The notes under the pieces were generated by a model. That model was given only the letters and a program-made list of their open reading frames with translations, was not told the DNA's origin and made no database searches. The translations under genes were made by a program, and so were the position numbers. This document shows, in pieces, positions 23,057-34,231 of a stretch of DNA of 64,000 nucleotides. This DNA comes from Alicyclobacillus fastidiosus (GTDB lineage Bacteria; Bacillota; Bacilli; Alicyclobacillales; Alicyclobacillaceae): NCBI RefSeq assembly GCF_026651875.1, contig NZ_CP104067.1, positions 5,570,501-5,634,500 on the forward strand, written 5' to 3'. The first letter of the stretch is position 1; each line of letters begins with the position of its first letter.

Positions 23057-23962
23057 TCACAGTCCCCTCACTTGAATTCGCTTCAGGGTACCCGCGAAGG
23101 CACCAAGCGCGACCAGCCCTGCCACAATCACTAGCCACACGTGCCAGAGCGAAGCAACCACCACTGACCACGCCAGCCATACGTACAGGGCACTGGCAAG
23201 GCCTTGGACGATGATCAGTCGTAGTTGGACGCCCAACGGCGACGCTTTGAGCAACGTGGGAAGGACGAACCATGTGGCCGCCTCCACGACGACGCCAAGG
23301 AGCCAAACCCAGACCAACCAACCGGGACCATGCCAGCCGGATCCAACTACCTGGTACTGAATCTCGGTCAATTGTACCGTGTGCAGCGCGTGCCACGCTA
23401 CCCACGTGGGTAACGTTTGCAAAATTGTTGATATCACAAGTGTAACGATGATGACCACGCGAACCTCTAACGCTCGTACACCTTCCCCTAGCGGCAACCT
23501 GCAGAATAAATAGAATGTGCTAAGAACAGTAAGGACCATGCCGAGAAAAGCCTGTGCCAAGGTCGGTGCGAGAATCAAGATAGAGAGTCCAAACGTAGCC
23601 CAAGCGCCCACGAGCGATTCATCATGTGCCCTGGCTGTATTCGCGCGATCTGCGCGACGCCACTGCACGAACATCCAAACGGTGGCCACGAGGTACAATA
23701 GCAATGTAACGAGCGTCGTCGCGATACCCACTCGGAACCCCTCGTGCTCCTGCAATCCAAACATCGAAAATAGATACGTTTCCGCCTGTCCATGGTTGAG
23801 TAACACACCGACAAAGCCCAGCAGGGCGGCGACGGCCGAAACGGCATAAAGCCACATGGACAGCGTGTACGAGACCCGTGTGGGCGTTCCTCGGCCTGAA
23901 ATGGCAAGGAATACGACCCCGGCGAGCGAAAGAAGTGACGTCAACCAAATCCAAGAAGTCAA
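23057..23962 (-). CDS. Polytopic membrane protein of unknown function
   Basis: 301 residues from a TTG at 23962 with GGAGG six bases upstream; this start puts the first helix at the N-terminus (LTSWIWLTSLLSLAGVVF). About eight transmembrane helices. Scattered histidines in or near helices (LLNHGQAE, WVAWHALHTV, SGWHGPGW, ASLWHVWLV) are suggestive of a heme- or quinone-binding integral subunit, but no family motif is recognised. It lies between atpC and the DUF1146 gene on the same strand. GC-rich and tryptophan-rich. Confidence 0.65.
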   Translation of the reverse strand: MTSWIWLTSLLSLAGVVFLAISGRGTPTRVSYTLSMWLYAVSAVAALLGFVGVLLNHGQAETYLFSMFGLQEHEGFRVGIATTLVTLLLYLVATVWMFVQWRRADRANTARAHDESLVGAWATFGLSILILAPTLAQAFLGMVLTVLSTFYLFCRLPLGEGVRALEVRVVIIVTLVISTILQTLPTWVAWHALHTVQLTEIQYQVVGSGWHGPGWLVWVWLLGVVVEAATWFVLPTLLKASPLGVQLRLIIVQGLASALYVWLAWSVVVASLWHVWLVIVAGLVALGAFAGTLKRIQVRGL

Positions 23963-24189
23963 ACCAATCCTCCTTACAGTGGAGCGATATAGTCGGAGCG
24001 CGAATAGATGCCCGCGCTCCCGGTTGGGTCGCGCCAACGTCGGGCAGGTGACGCAACAAGACTAGTCTATGACATTGTGCGGCGTTTATGAAATCGACGC
24101 CACGCAAGGCCCTGACCACTGGCCATTGTCCTCTGTCCAACCGCCCCCACCATCTGGTGCACCCGACGCATCGCCAGGAGACATACAAA

Positions 24190-24217
24190 GACACCCGACG
24201 CATCGGCGCCGGGTGTC
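24190..24217 (-). terminator. Terminator of the atp operon
   Basis: Minus strand: an 11-bp stem with one G-T pair (arms 24190-24200 and 24207-24217), CTTTG after it. It lies 30 bp beyond atpC. Confidence 0.75.
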
Positions 24218-24246
24218 ATTCATCAGTCTCTGGTGTTCAAAGGCGC

Positions 24247-24693
24247 TTACTTGGCGCTTGTGAGAAATCCGTTCAACTTCTGATGTTCTTCAATCGCCTG
24301 CAGTCGCAGCTCTGAACGCAACAGTGCAGCCTTCGCGCGGTTCACATCGACGTCGTCGGCGCTCTGGCTGAGGCGGCGCTCAGCGCGCGCCTTAGCCAAC
24401 TGTACCCTATCCGCGTCGATATCCTCCGGCAGTTCGGCCGTATCCGCCAACAAGGTGATCTTGTCAGGCAAGACTTCGACGAAGCCACCGGAGACCGGAA
24501 CGACGTCCTCGCGGCCATCGTCCAGTTTAATGCGAACCAAGCAAGGTTTGACGGAAGTTGCCAAGGCCATGTGCTTCGGCAAAATTCCGAGTTCACCGTA
24601 CCCGCCCTGAAGCGTCACCATCCGAACGTCGTGTTCGAGGATGACGCGCTCAGGCGTCACGATTTCGAGAGGTACCGTTAGCAACCCGCTCAC
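24247..24693 (-). CDS. atpC: ATP synthase epsilon subunit
   Basis: F1 central-stalk subunit that couples and inhibits rotation. 148 residues. An N-terminal beta-sandwich is marked by LEIVTPERVILEHDVRMVTLQGGYGELGILPKHMAL. The C-terminal helical hairpin contains ARAERRLSQSADDVDVNRAKAALLRSELRLQA. The start is a GTG at 24693, 28 bp past atpD. Last gene of the operon. Confidence 0.96.
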   Translation of the reverse strand: MSGLLTVPLEIVTPERVILEHDVRMVTLQGGYGELGILPKHMALATSVKPCLVRIKLDDGREDVVPVSGGFVEVLPDKITLLADTAELPEDIDADRVQLAKARAERRLSQSADDVDVNRAKAALLRSELRLQAIEEHQKLNGFLTSAK

Positions 24694-24721
24694 CTACCTT
24701 CCTGTGACAGGCACATCGACG

Positions 24722-26128
24722 TCACGAAGCATAGCCGTCTTTCTTGGCCTTTTCAATAACGTCTTCAATCGGACCACAGTACCGGAAATAGGTCTCCGGA
24801 ATGTCGTCGTGCTTGCCGTCGAGGATTTCACGGAAACTGCGAACCGTATCTTGAACGGAGCAGTATTTGCCCGGGATACCGGTAAATACCTCGCCGACGA
24901 AGAACGGTTGCGACAGGAAGTTTTGAATCTTACGTGCGCGGGACACCGTCAAGCGGTCCTCGTCCGTCAATTCGTCCATACCAAGAATTGCAATGATGTC
25001 CTGCAACTCGCGATAGCGTTGGAGAACTGCCTGGACGCCGCGCGCGACGTCGTAGTGCTCCTGACCGACGATGTCCGGCTGCAGGGCACGGGACGTGGAC
25101 GCGAGTGGATCTACGGCAGGGTACAAGCCCATGTCGGAAATCTTACGGTCCAAGTTGGTGGTCGCATCCAAGTGTGCGAACGTGTTCGCCGGCGCTGGGT
25201 CGGTGTAGTCGTCGGCAGGCACATAAACGGCCTGGATGGACGTAATCGAACCCTTGACGGTCGAAGCGATACGCTCTTGCAATTGACCCATCTCCGTCGC
25301 GAGGGTCGGTTGGTAACCGACGGCCGATGGCATACGTCCCAAGAGGGCGGACACCTCGGCACCAGCCTGCGTGAAGCGGAAGATGTTGTCGATGAAGAAC
25401 AATACGTCGCGTTCTTCGACATCGCGGAAGTATTCTGCCAAGGTCAGACCGGACAGGGCCACGCGAAGACGGGCACCTGGCGGCTCGTTCATCTGACCGA
25501 ACACCATGCTCGTCTTGTCGAGGACGCCGGAGTCCTTCATTTCGTGATACAGGTCGTTCCCCTCGCGGGTACGTTCGCCGACACCTGCGAATACGGAGTA
25601 ACCGCCGTGTTCCTTCGCGATGTTGTGAATCAGCTCTTGAATCAAGACCGTCTTACCTACGCCTGCACCACCGAACAGACCGACCTTACCGCCCTTGATG
25701 TACGGAGCGAGCAAGTCGACGACTTTGATGCCCGTTTCAAAGATCTCCGTCTTCGTGGTCAGGTCGCTGAACTTCGGCGCATCGCGGTGAATTGGCCAGT
25801 TCTGCTCAGCGTCCGCAGGGCCCTGTTCGTCGATGGTTTCACCCAAGACGTTGAAGATGCGGCCTAGTGTGCCTTGGCCAACAGGCATGCTGATAGCATG
25901 ACCTGTGTCTACTACTTCGGTACCGCGCACGAGGCCGTCCGTAGACGACATAGCGACGGCGCGAACCACGTTATCACCGAGGTGCAAGGCGACTTCCAGC
26001 GTCAAATGGATGTCGATTTCACCTTGGTAGTCAATGCGCAGGGCGTTGTTGATGGCCGGTAGCTCGCCGTCCTGAAAGCGGACGTCGACGACCGGACCGG
26101 TGACCTGCACGACATGTCCTTTGCTCAC
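24722..26128 (-). CDS. atpD: ATP synthase beta subunit
   Basis: Catalytic F1 subunit. 468 residues. Walker A GGAGVGKT, DELSEED-like motif (DELTDEDRLTVSRARKIQ), Walker B region VLFFIDNIFRFTQ and the catalytic-glutamate segment GVGERTREGNDLYHEM are all present. Length is normal. It is 22 bp after atpG. Confidence 0.98.
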   Translation of the reverse strand: MSKGHVVQVTGPVVDVRFQDGELPAINNALRIDYQGEIDIHLTLEVALHLGDNVVRAVAMSSTDGLVRGTEVVDTGHAISMPVGQGTLGRIFNVLGETIDEQGPADAEQNWPIHRDAPKFSDLTTKTEIFETGIKVVDLLAPYIKGGKVGLFGGAGVGKTVLIQELIHNIAKEHGGYSVFAGVGERTREGNDLYHEMKDSGVLDKTSMVFGQMNEPPGARLRVALSGLTLAEYFRDVEERDVLFFIDNIFRFTQAGAEVSALLGRMPSAVGYQPTLATEMGQLQERIASTVKGSITSIQAVYVPADDYTDPAPANTFAHLDATTNLDRKISDMGLYPAVDPLASTSRALQPDIVGQEHYDVARGVQAVLQRYRELQDIIAILGMDELTDEDRLTVSRARKIQNFLSQPFFVGEVFTGIPGKYCSVQDTVRSFREILDGKHDDIPETYFRYCGPIEDVIEKAKKDGYAS

Positions 26129-26149
26129 GTAGTTCCCTCCTGTTCTCGA

Positions 26150-27010
26150 TTAACTAAGGGCATTCGCACCGCCGACGATCTCTGCAATCTGCGTCGTGAT
26201 GGCCGCTTGGCGAGCACGGTTCAGTGACAGCGTATAATCGGCGATAATGTCCTTCGCATTTTCAGTTGCATTGCCCATTGCGGTCATGCGAGCGGCGTGC
26301 TCGGACGCTTTCGCGTCGAGAACCGCCTGATAGACCAACGTTTCTGCGTATCGAGGTAAAAGTGCGGCCATAACCGCTTCCTCGTCCGGTTCGAACTCGT
26401 ATTGTCGACGCGGGCCAGTATGCTCGCCTGTCAGGCTGTCCAGTGGCAACACCTTCTTGACGACCGCCCTCTGCGACACCGCGTTAATAAACTCGTTGTA
26501 GATGAAGTACAGTTCATCAAACTCTTCGCGCTCGTACGACTGAACCATTTCCTCCGCGAGGTAGCGAATGGACTGGTGTGTCGGCGAGTCATCCAGGTCG
26601 ACCACTTCTGCGCCGATTGGAAATTCGCGTCGTTTGAAGAAATCTCTGCCCCGCTTGCCGACGGCGAAAATCGTAAACGCCGACTTGTCTTTTTTACCGA
26701 ACTCCTGCATCGCAGCGCGTACGACCTGTGCGTTGTACGGGCCTGCGAGACCACGGTCGGCGGTGATGACCAAGTAGCCAGTCCGTTTCACTGGACGAGA
26801 AGCTAGCAGTGGGTGTTTCACGTGCCGAGCCGATGCGGATACGTTCGCCAACATGTCTTGCAACTTCGCCAAGTACGGTTTGGACTGCTGCACTGCGTCC
26901 TGAACGCGACGCAACTTAGCAGCCGCCACCATCTCCATGGCCTTGGTGATTTGAGATGTATTTTGAACGCTGCGAATCCGGCGTTTAATTTCACGCGTGT
27001 TTTGCGGCAA
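26150..27010 (-). CDS. atpG: ATP synthase gamma subunit
   Basis: Rotor shaft of F1. 286 residues from a TTG at 27010. The conserved N-terminal helix (REIKRRIRSVQNTSQITKAMEMVAAAKLRR) and C-terminal helix (NATENAKDIIADYTLSLNRARQAAITTQIAEIVGGANAL) are both clear. Confidence 0.97.
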   Translation of the reverse strand: MPQNTREIKRRIRSVQNTSQITKAMEMVAAAKLRRVQDAVQQSKPYLAKLQDMLANVSASARHVKHPLLASRPVKRTGYLVITADRGLAGPYNAQVVRAAMQEFGKKDKSAFTIFAVGKRGRDFFKRREFPIGAEVVDLDDSPTHQSIRYLAEEMVQSYEREEFDELYFIYNEFINAVSQRAVVKKVLPLDSLTGEHTGPRRQYEFEPDEEAVMAALLPRYAETLVYQAVLDAKASEHAARMTAMGNATENAKDIIADYTLSLNRARQAAITTQIAEIVGGANALS

Positions 27011-27073
27011 TGCCTTTCACCACCCATCGTCTCTTAGGTTTTCGCCGCCGCGAACCAAACGAACAATGTGGAC

Positions 27074-28578
<1,505 letters not shown>

Positions 28579-28582
<4 letters not shown>

Positions 28583-29142
28583 CGTGTTCCCTCCTTGCGA
28601 CCTGTACCTGTAGCGAGCCGGTTCCGAAACTGGCGAAGCGCATTTTCCGTCGTGGCGTCAAGCACTCGGTTGCCAACTTGAATCCGATATCCCGCAATGA
28701 GCGACGGATTCACGCGGACGACCGGGTGAATGTCTTTGCCGTACGACTGAGCCAGCCGCGCGACGATGGCTTCTGTTTGAGCTTCGGAGAGCGGCTGTGC
28801 CGCTTCGATGTCTACTTCAAGCCGACCTTTCAACTCGTCGACTAATTCGTGATAACGTTGTGCGATGGCCGACACGTAGATACCACGGTGCCGTTCCACC
28901 AACAGTGCGATGAAGTTGTGCAGGTCCTTGCGAAGCTTGCCTGCAAACAACTTATCTATGGTCGAAAGCTTCATATCCAGCGTTAAAACCGGATGTGCCA
29001 AGAGCGCTTTGAGGTCGGCGGAAGCGTCCAGCGCACTCCCCAGTTGCCCAAGTTGTGCGTCGATCTCGTCGGTCGCCCCGTGCGCCTGCGCGTATGCCAA
29101 TAAGCCACGAGCGTATCGATTGATGACTGCCCCACTTAGCAT
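28579..29142 (-). CDS. atpH: ATP synthase delta subunit
   Basis: Peripheral stalk cap (OSCP) joining F1 to the b subunits. 187 residues. N-terminal helical bundle (VINRYARGLLAYAQAHGATDEIDAQL) and C-terminal VVRVNPSLIAGYRIQVGNRVLDATTENALRQFRNRL fit the family. It overlaps atpF by 7 bp and atpA by 4 bp. Confidence 0.96.
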
Positions 29143-29639
29143 ACGAGTTCACCCAAGCGTTTCTCGGCCTCAGCTACCATCTCGTCGTGCACCTGTGCGG
29201 TTACGTGATCGTGCAACAGCTTCGACGTGAGGTCGACGGTCAGCAGAGCGACACGTTGCGTGACGGCCGCAATCGCTTCGTCGCGCTCACGCGCAATGGC
29301 AGCGCGGTTCTCTTCGAGGATCCGTGAAACTTCTTCTTCCGCTTTTTGAATGATGTCACGAGCCTGTTCATCAGCGCGGACACGAGCTGCATCAAGAATG
29401 TTCTTGGCTTCCTTGCGTGCTTCATCGAGCAAACGCTTTTGTTCCGACAAAAGCTTTGCAGCTTCTTCGCGGCTCTGTTCTGCATCCGTAATCTGGCTTT
29501 CAACGTGTTTGCGGCGTTGCTCCAACATGTTCGCGAGCGGTTTAAATGCAAATCGTTGAATGATGAAGAAAACAATCAAGAAACAGACAATCGAGAATAT
29601 GAACGTCCCTAACTGAAAGACGCCCCCCATTCGCGCCAC
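29136..29639 (-). CDS. atpF: ATP synthase b subunit
   Basis: Peripheral stalk. 167 residues: a single N-terminal transmembrane helix (LGTFIFSIVCFLIVFFIIQRFAF) followed by a long charged helix (EQRRKHVESQITDAEQSREEAAK and onward) that dimerises. Overlaps atpH. Confidence 0.96.
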   Translation of the reverse strand: MARMGGVFQLGTFIFSIVCFLIVFFIIQRFAFKPLANMLEQRRKHVESQITDAEQSREEAAKLLSEQKRLLDEARKEAKNILDAARVRADEQARDIIQKAEEEVSRILEENRAAIARERDEAIAAVTQRVALLTVDLTSKLLHDHVTAQVHDEMVAEAEKRLGELVC

Positions 29640-29722
29640 TCCCTTCTGCTATGGAATCGCGTTCGGACGCAAATCGAAAATCGCAGCGCCGCGGTTCGCG
29701 GCACTCGTTCAGATGTAGAAAA

Positions 29723-29968
29723 TTAAAGCTTGCCGGCTGTAAACAAAATGATGATACCGAACGCCAGCGCGATAACCGGGAAAGCCTCGACGAGCGCCAC
29801 ACCGAGCAGTGCACTCGCAAAGATGGAACCGCGTGCCTCTGGTTGACGTGCAACACCTTCGACGTACTTGCTCATAACCAAACCGTCACCGACACCTGAA
29901 CCGACGGCTGCAAGACCCAAAAGCAGCGCAACCGCAACGTCGTAAATCGCTTGTACCATTTGTGCCAT
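29723..29968 (-). CDS. atpE: ATP synthase c subunit
   Basis: Membrane rotor ring subunit. 81 residues forming a helical hairpin: GLAAVGSGVGDGLVMSKYVEGVARQPEA gives helix 1 and the loop, and helix 2 carries the ion-binding glutamate in LVEAFPVIALAFGIII. The ligand pattern for sodium (Q and ES around the Glu) is not evident, so proton coupling is expected. Confidence 0.97.
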   Translation of the reverse strand: MAQMVQAIYDVAVALLLGLAAVGSGVGDGLVMSKYVEGVARQPEARGSIFASALLGVALVEAFPVIALAFGIIILFTAGKL

Positions 29969-30010
29969 AGGTTGAAATCCTCCTCAATGGTTCACTCGTT
30001 CACACGAAGA

Positions 30011-30775
30011 TTAGTGATTTGCGTGGCCTTCAAACGACTTGTTCCCGACGTACAGGCACATCAAGATGGAGAAGACGTACGCCTGAATCGTCGCCACAAA
30101 TCCGCTATACAACAGCCACAGGACAATCAGCGGAACTTGCCATGGCAACCAATGGAACGCGAACGGCGCCTTGAGCATGATTCCGAGCAGGGCTTCACCT
30201 GCAAAAATGTTACCGTAGAGTCGCATGCCGTGCGTGAGCGGGTTGGTAATTTCCTCGATCACAGCAAGCGGCGATGGTGAATAGAAGTGCTTGAACCACT
30301 GTTTCGGGTGGCGCAGGCCACGCGCGTGGCTGATCACCCACACCATCACAGCAATCCCAAGCGCCATGCTCATGCTCGACGTCGGCGAGTCGAACAGTTC
30401 AACGTCGCCTTTCGCCCCAGCCAGGTCCGAAGGCTTGAGACCCCACACGTGGATGTTCGCACCGAAGTGGACCGAGATGGTCATGATGAGTCCCAACCAG
30501 TTGGCGATGAACAGGAACAGGAGCATCGTAAATGCGAGCGGCAGGATGAAGTTGACCGACTGTTGTGTCGGCATCGTCTCACGAGCCATGTTGGTCGTGA
30601 AGTCGACCGCCCACTCCATCAGGTTCTGCAAACCGCGGGGACGCCGCATGTCCATGCGCGCAACTGCGACGCGCAGGAGTACGAACATGACAAGACCCGT
30701 GAACAATATCGTGGCAATCACGGTAAAGTTGGTCTGCCAAATCGTCCCCGCAAATAACGTGGGGAATGCTGGCAC
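30011..30775 (-). CDS. atpB: ATP synthase a subunit
   Basis: Stator channel subunit. 254 residues and about five to six helices. The essential arginine region is readable as LTHGMRLYGNIFAGEALLGIM, and the C-terminal LYSGFVATIQAYVFSILMCLYVG helix is typical. 42 bp before atpE. Confidence 0.97.
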   Translation of the reverse strand: MPAFPTLFAGTIWQTNFTVIATILFTGLVMFVLLRVAVARMDMRRPRGLQNLMEWAVDFTTNMARETMPTQQSVNFILPLAFTMLLFLFIANWLGLIMTISVHFGANIHVWGLKPSDLAGAKGDVELFDSPTSSMSMALGIAVMVWVISHARGLRHPKQWFKHFYSPSPLAVIEEITNPLTHGMRLYGNIFAGEALLGIMLKAPFAFHWLPWQVPLIVLWLLYSGFVATIQAYVFSILMCLYVGNKSFEGHANH

Positions 30776-30783
30776 TATCTCAC

Positions 30784-31185
30784 CTACTTTTCTTTGGTAT
30801 TGTCACTCGGGTTCATGGCATAACTGTACAGTCCGACAAAGACGAAGACGAAACCAAGTAGGTACCCGATGAGTGCCGCGTACGGATTAAAGACCGCACG
30901 GAATTTGAGGGAAACCACCATAATGAGCACGATGAGGATGAGACGTGTAAACATCCCCACCATTCCTGAAGCAAACAGCGCAGCCCCCTGCGTGTTGTTG
31001 TTGTGGTGTCCCTGACGGATCATGCTGAAGACCACGTAAAGTCCGCCGAGCTCCCCTAGTAGCAGGCCGTTCACCGCAACCCGCCAATCGGCGAGAACAA
31101 TCCAAGCCAGCACAGTCAGGCCGATAAACACCAGCCAGGATATAGTGATTGCACGAAGGCGTTTGTTCAATCGGTCTACACTCAT
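30784..31185 (-). CDS. atpI: ATP synthase subunit I
   Basis: 133 residues from an ATG at 31185 with AGGAGA upstream. Four transmembrane helices (ISWLVFIGLTVLAWIVLADW, AVNGLLLGELGGLYVVFSMI, ALFASGMVGMFTRLILIVLIMV and AALIGYLLGFVFVFVGLYSY). Subunit I aids c-ring assembly and ion supply in the family. Its start overlaps the atpZ stop (ATGA). Confidence 0.88.
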   Translation of the reverse strand: MSVDRLNKRLRAITISWLVFIGLTVLAWIVLADWRVAVNGLLLGELGGLYVVFSMIRQGHHNNNTQGAALFASGMVGMFTRLILIVLIMVVSLKFRAVFNPYAALIGYLLGFVFVFVGLYSYAMNPSDNTKEK

Positions 31186-31448
31186 GGTTTGTCTCCTAAA
31201 ATCTGTTTGGCGAGGATCGCGAGTCCCGATCCACCCACGACGACACCCAAGATGGTCCCAATGACCGTCAGCCAGACATGGTGCAGTTGCTCTGCAAAGT
31301 GGTATCCCAAAAAGGTGAAGACGACAATGCAGACAGCAAGCTGTAGTGTTGCACCGGAGTATACCGCAAACGTTTTCCACGGATTTTGGTTCTTTAACCG
31401 GGAGTTCTCCGACTTAGGACGCTGTTCCTTTGCGAACGCGCACACCAC
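31182..31448 (-). CDS. atpZ: AtpZ-like membrane protein
   Basis: 88 residues; GTG start at 31448, possibly the adjacent GTG. Two transmembrane helices (TFAVYSGATLQLAVCIVVFTFLGY and LTVIGTILGVVVGGSGLAIL) joined by HFAEQLHHVW. Basic, polar N-terminus. AtpZ/AtpI pairs at the head of atp operons are linked to ion channel or assembly functions. First gene of this operon. Confidence 0.8.
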   Translation of the reverse strand: MVCAFAKEQRPKSENSRLKNQNPWKTFAVYSGATLQLAVCIVVFTFLGYHFAEQLHHVWLTVIGTILGVVVGGSGLAILAKQILGDKP

Positions 31449-31826
31449 CTAGTACAGGATGAAGAGAGGGACATCAGATGAACGAATCATTCATCGCGGG
31501 GTTGGGCATCGACGCGATTTCACCAACCACGTTCACATCCTACCCTTTAGCAATAAAAGGTAATCAACGAACGGTAGGAGTTTCCAGAAACGGATGCGCG
31601 AGGCACTCGCTTCGTAGTGTGAAACACCTGGCTCTCACGGTGAAATGCCAGAACCCTCGCCTATAGTACACTAGCGCAATTTCCTGTGTCAATGAATGAG
31701 CGCTTGACATTTCATGTTTCCCGTTTCGAATTAGCACTTGTTCATAAAACTGTCGCGAACTCGAGTCCCATCCACAGATGTTCGCTGGTTTGAGTGGGTC
31801 GTTTGCGATGTCAGAGAGGGGTAAAA
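31449..31826 (-). promoter_or_regulatory. atp operon promoter and leader
   Basis: Minus strand: perfect -35 TTGACA (31687-31692), an 18-bp spacer and -10 TACTAT (31663-31668). Transcription would start near 31656, leaving a leader of about 200 nt before atpZ. No strong hairpin with a T run is seen in the leader, so no attenuator is proposed. Confidence 0.7.
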
Positions 31827-31855
31827 CGCTGGAGAGGGGTTTCATTCCCCTCTCC
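31827..31855 (-). terminator. Terminator-like hairpin after the UDP-GlcNAc 2-epimerase gene
   Basis: Minus strand: a 9-bp perfect stem GGAGAGGGG/CCCCTCTCC (31831-31839 and 31847-31855), then AGCGTTTTACC. It lies 28 bp past the stop. The T run is short and displaced. Confidence 0.65.
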
Positions 31856-31882
31856 GGTGTTCGTGAAAGGAAGCTTGAAGGA

Positions 31883-33049
31883 TTAGAACAGTTTTTCGCT
31901 TTCCTGGTAGCGGAACGGTTTGGGTGCCTCTCCCCTGCCGAAGTGGTACAGGATGGCGTCCACAATTCGATCCGCCGCCCGCCCGTCGCCGTACGGGTTC
32001 TTACGCCCCGCCATGTCGTCGTAGGCGGACTTGTCGGTCAATAGCCGTGTGGCTTCGCGAACAATCGCCTCTTCGTCGGTCCCGACGAGTTTCAGCGTGC
32101 CCGCGCCAATCCCCTCGGGGCGTTCGGTGGTGTCGCGCAAGACCAACACTGGTACGCCGAGCGAGGGCGCCTCTTCCTGAATGCCGCCGGAGTCGGTGAG
32201 GATGAGTGTCGATCTCGCCATAAAATTGTGGTTGTCCACAATGCCGAGCGGGTCTAACAGGTGAATCCGCGGATGGCCGGAGAGAATGGTAAACACCGTA
32301 TCCCGAACTGTCGGGTTTAAGTGGACGGGGTAGACCAGTTGCACATCTTCGTGCGCCTCGACGACGCGCCGTGCCGCGCGACAGATGCGCTCGAGGTTCT
32401 CGCCCCAGTTTTCGCGGCGGTGCGACGTCATATAAATCAATCGACTGCCCTCGGGAAACGCGTCGATGACCGGGTGGTGATACGCCTCCTTGACCGTCGT
32501 TCGCATGGCGTCGATAGCCGTGTTTCCAGTTATGAAGATGGCGGTCTCGGGACGCCCCTCGTCTCTCAGGTTTTGCGCCGACAGGTCGGTCGGGGCAAAG
32601 AACAAATCGCACAACACATCGGCTAACTGCCGATTCATTTCTTCCGGGAACGGCGAGTATTTGTTGTAGGTCCTAAGTCCCGCCTCGACGTGCCCGATGG
32701 CAATCTGTTGGTAAAACGCTGCGAGCGCCGCCGCAAACGTCGTCGTCGTGTCGCCGTGCACGAGCACGATATCCGGTTTGTGCTGCGCAAGAACCGCCTC
32801 CAGACCGTTCAAGGCCTTCGTAGTGATTTTGGCGAGGGTCTGATTCGGTTCCATAATGTCGAGGTCCTCGTTCGGCTCGACGCCGAACACTTCGAGGACT
32901 TGGTCTAACATCTCCCGATGCTGTGCCGTGACACAGACAATCGATTCGATTTGCGGGTGCGCTTCCAACGCGCGCACCAAGGGCGCCATTTTCACGGCTT
33001 CAGGTCTCGTTCCAAACACGGTCATCACGCGCAAAGGCGTTGCACTCAA
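31883..33049 (-). CDS. mnaA: UDP-N-acetylglucosamine 2-epimerase (non-hydrolysing)
   Basis: Converts UDP-GlcNAc to UDP-ManNAc for teichoic-acid linkage units or surface polysaccharide. 388 residues from a TTG at 33049 with GGAGG seven bases upstream. Motifs: VFGTRPEAVKMAPLV, the glycogen-phosphorylase-like VHGDTTTTFAAALAAFY, HVEAGLRTY, TSHRRENWGENL and DSGGIQEEAPSLGVPVLVLRDTTERPEG. Length normal (B. subtilis MnaA about 380). Located between upp and the atp operon, as in Bacillus. Confidence 0.95.
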   Translation of the reverse strand: MSATPLRVMTVFGTRPEAVKMAPLVRALEAHPQIESIVCVTAQHREMLDQVLEVFGVEPNEDLDIMEPNQTLAKITTKALNGLEAVLAQHKPDIVLVHGDTTTTFAAALAAFYQQIAIGHVEAGLRTYNKYSPFPEEMNRQLADVLCDLFFAPTDLSAQNLRDEGRPETAIFITGNTAIDAMRTTVKEAYHHPVIDAFPEGSRLIYMTSHRRENWGENLERICRAARRVVEAHEDVQLVYPVHLNPTVRDTVFTILSGHPRIHLLDPLGIVDNHNFMARSTLILTDSGGIQEEAPSLGVPVLVLRDTTERPEGIGAGTLKLVGTDEEAIVREATRLLTDKSAYDDMAGRKNPYGDGRAADRIVDAILYHFGRGEAPKPFRYQESEKLF

Positions 33050-33135
33050 CGTGGCTCCTCCTCGAAACAGACAACTTTCGCGACTCACTGGCGCGACCGA
33101 CCGAGCGATTGGCGGCCGGACCAGTGCAGTCAGGT

Positions 33136-33765
33136 TTACTTCGTGCCAAACAGGCGGTCGCCCGCGTCGCCAAGGCCCGGCACGATGTAGCCGTGGTCAT
33201 TTAAATAATCGTCGACGGCCGCGGTGAAAATGTCGACGTCCTCGTGATCCCGCTGAACCGTGCGGATGCCTTCTGGCACCGCGACGAGGCACATCAACTT
33301 GGGTTGCTTGGCGCCGCGCGCTTTTACGGCCGCCAGGGCAGCCGAGGCAGATCCGCCCGTGGCCAACATTGGATCGACGACGATGACATCGCGCTCCTCC
33401 ACGTTCGCCGGCAATTTACAGTAGTATTCGACGGGCTGTAAGGTCTCCGGATCTCGATAGAGGCCGACGTGCCCCACTTTCGCATTCGGAATCAAGTTGA
33501 GAATCCCGTCGAGCATCCCGAGCCCCGCGCGCAGCACCGGTACGAGCGCCAACGTCTTCCCTGCGATGACGTTCGTCCGCGCACGGGCGACTGGCGTGTC
33601 CACCTCAGTCTCGGCGAGCGGTAAATTCCTCGTGATTTCATAGGCCATGAGCATCGATACTTCCTGCACCAACGCGCGAAACTCCTTGGTGCCCGTATCT
33701 TTGTTCCGTATGTATGTGAGTTTGTGTTGAATCAATGGATGGTCAAGCACATGGACTTGTCCCAA
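33136..33765 (-). CDS. upp: Uracil phosphoribosyltransferase
   Basis: Pyrimidine salvage: uracil + PRPP to UMP. 209 residues from a TTG at 33765, nine bases after AAGGAG; this gives MGQVHVLDHPLIQHKLTYIR and exactly the length of B. subtilis Upp. The PRPP-binding motif is VVDPMLATGGSA, and the uracil-binding end is YIVPGLGDAGDRLFGTK. An ATG at 33789 lacks a ribosome binding site. Confidence 0.97.
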   Translation of the reverse strand: MGQVHVLDHPLIQHKLTYIRNKDTGTKEFRALVQEVSMLMAYEITRNLPLAETEVDTPVARARTNVIAGKTLALVPVLRAGLGMLDGILNLIPNAKVGHVGLYRDPETLQPVEYYCKLPANVEERDVIVVDPMLATGGSASAALAAVKARGAKQPKLMCLVAVPEGIRTVQRDHEDVDIFTAAVDDYLNDHGYIVPGLGDAGDRLFGTK

Positions 33766-34231
33766 GGGGCGACGCTCCTTCTGAGTCATTTGCGGTTATT
33801 ATATCAAATTCCGCCAACGCCCACGGAGAGAATTCGCCAGTGTAGGAACGTGACGAACGAGTGGGCTATGTGTGCCGCGACGCGACGTACACGGTTAAGT
33901 TGTGAAAAGTTGGTCGATGGTATCCGGCGGGTGCCGTAAATCGGCGTCTGGATTGTACATCTGTGTATGCGGGGCGATGGGGGAAGCACTGTCGGGACCG
34001 GGGTAAGTGGCTGGAAGGGGCGATGTCCGATAGGCCAGGTTGCCGCGCTCGAGCGGCTTTGCGGCCCTTTGTCGCACCACGCAAAAGCCGGTGTCCCAGC
34101 ATCCCCCGCCAAGGCGGGAGCCACAGGTGACGGATTCACCCATGGCCTGTTTCAGGCGGCAGCCGTCGCGGGCGGTGAACTGGGCGAAGCCGGGGCAACG
34201 CCCCGCTCGCCTAGTCGTTGTGAAAGCCAAC
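33766..34231 (-). other. glyA-upp intergenic region
   Basis: About 465 bp without a convincing gene. It contains GC-rich hairpins on the minus strand, GGGGC-GTT-GCCCC near 34191-34203 (close to the glyA stop) and CCCGCC-TT-GGCGGG near 34104-34117. Neither has a T run. Open frames here have no ribosome binding site or family similarity. No known riboswitch was recognised. Confidence 0.35.

Noticed and set aside
24641..25867. 408-codon plus-strand frame opposite atpD
   Set aside because: Antisense shadow of the ATP synthase beta gene.
31449..31656. Leader peptide or attenuator in the atp operon leader
   Set aside because: A short GTG frame exists, but its ribosome binding site is badly spaced and no terminator hairpin follows.
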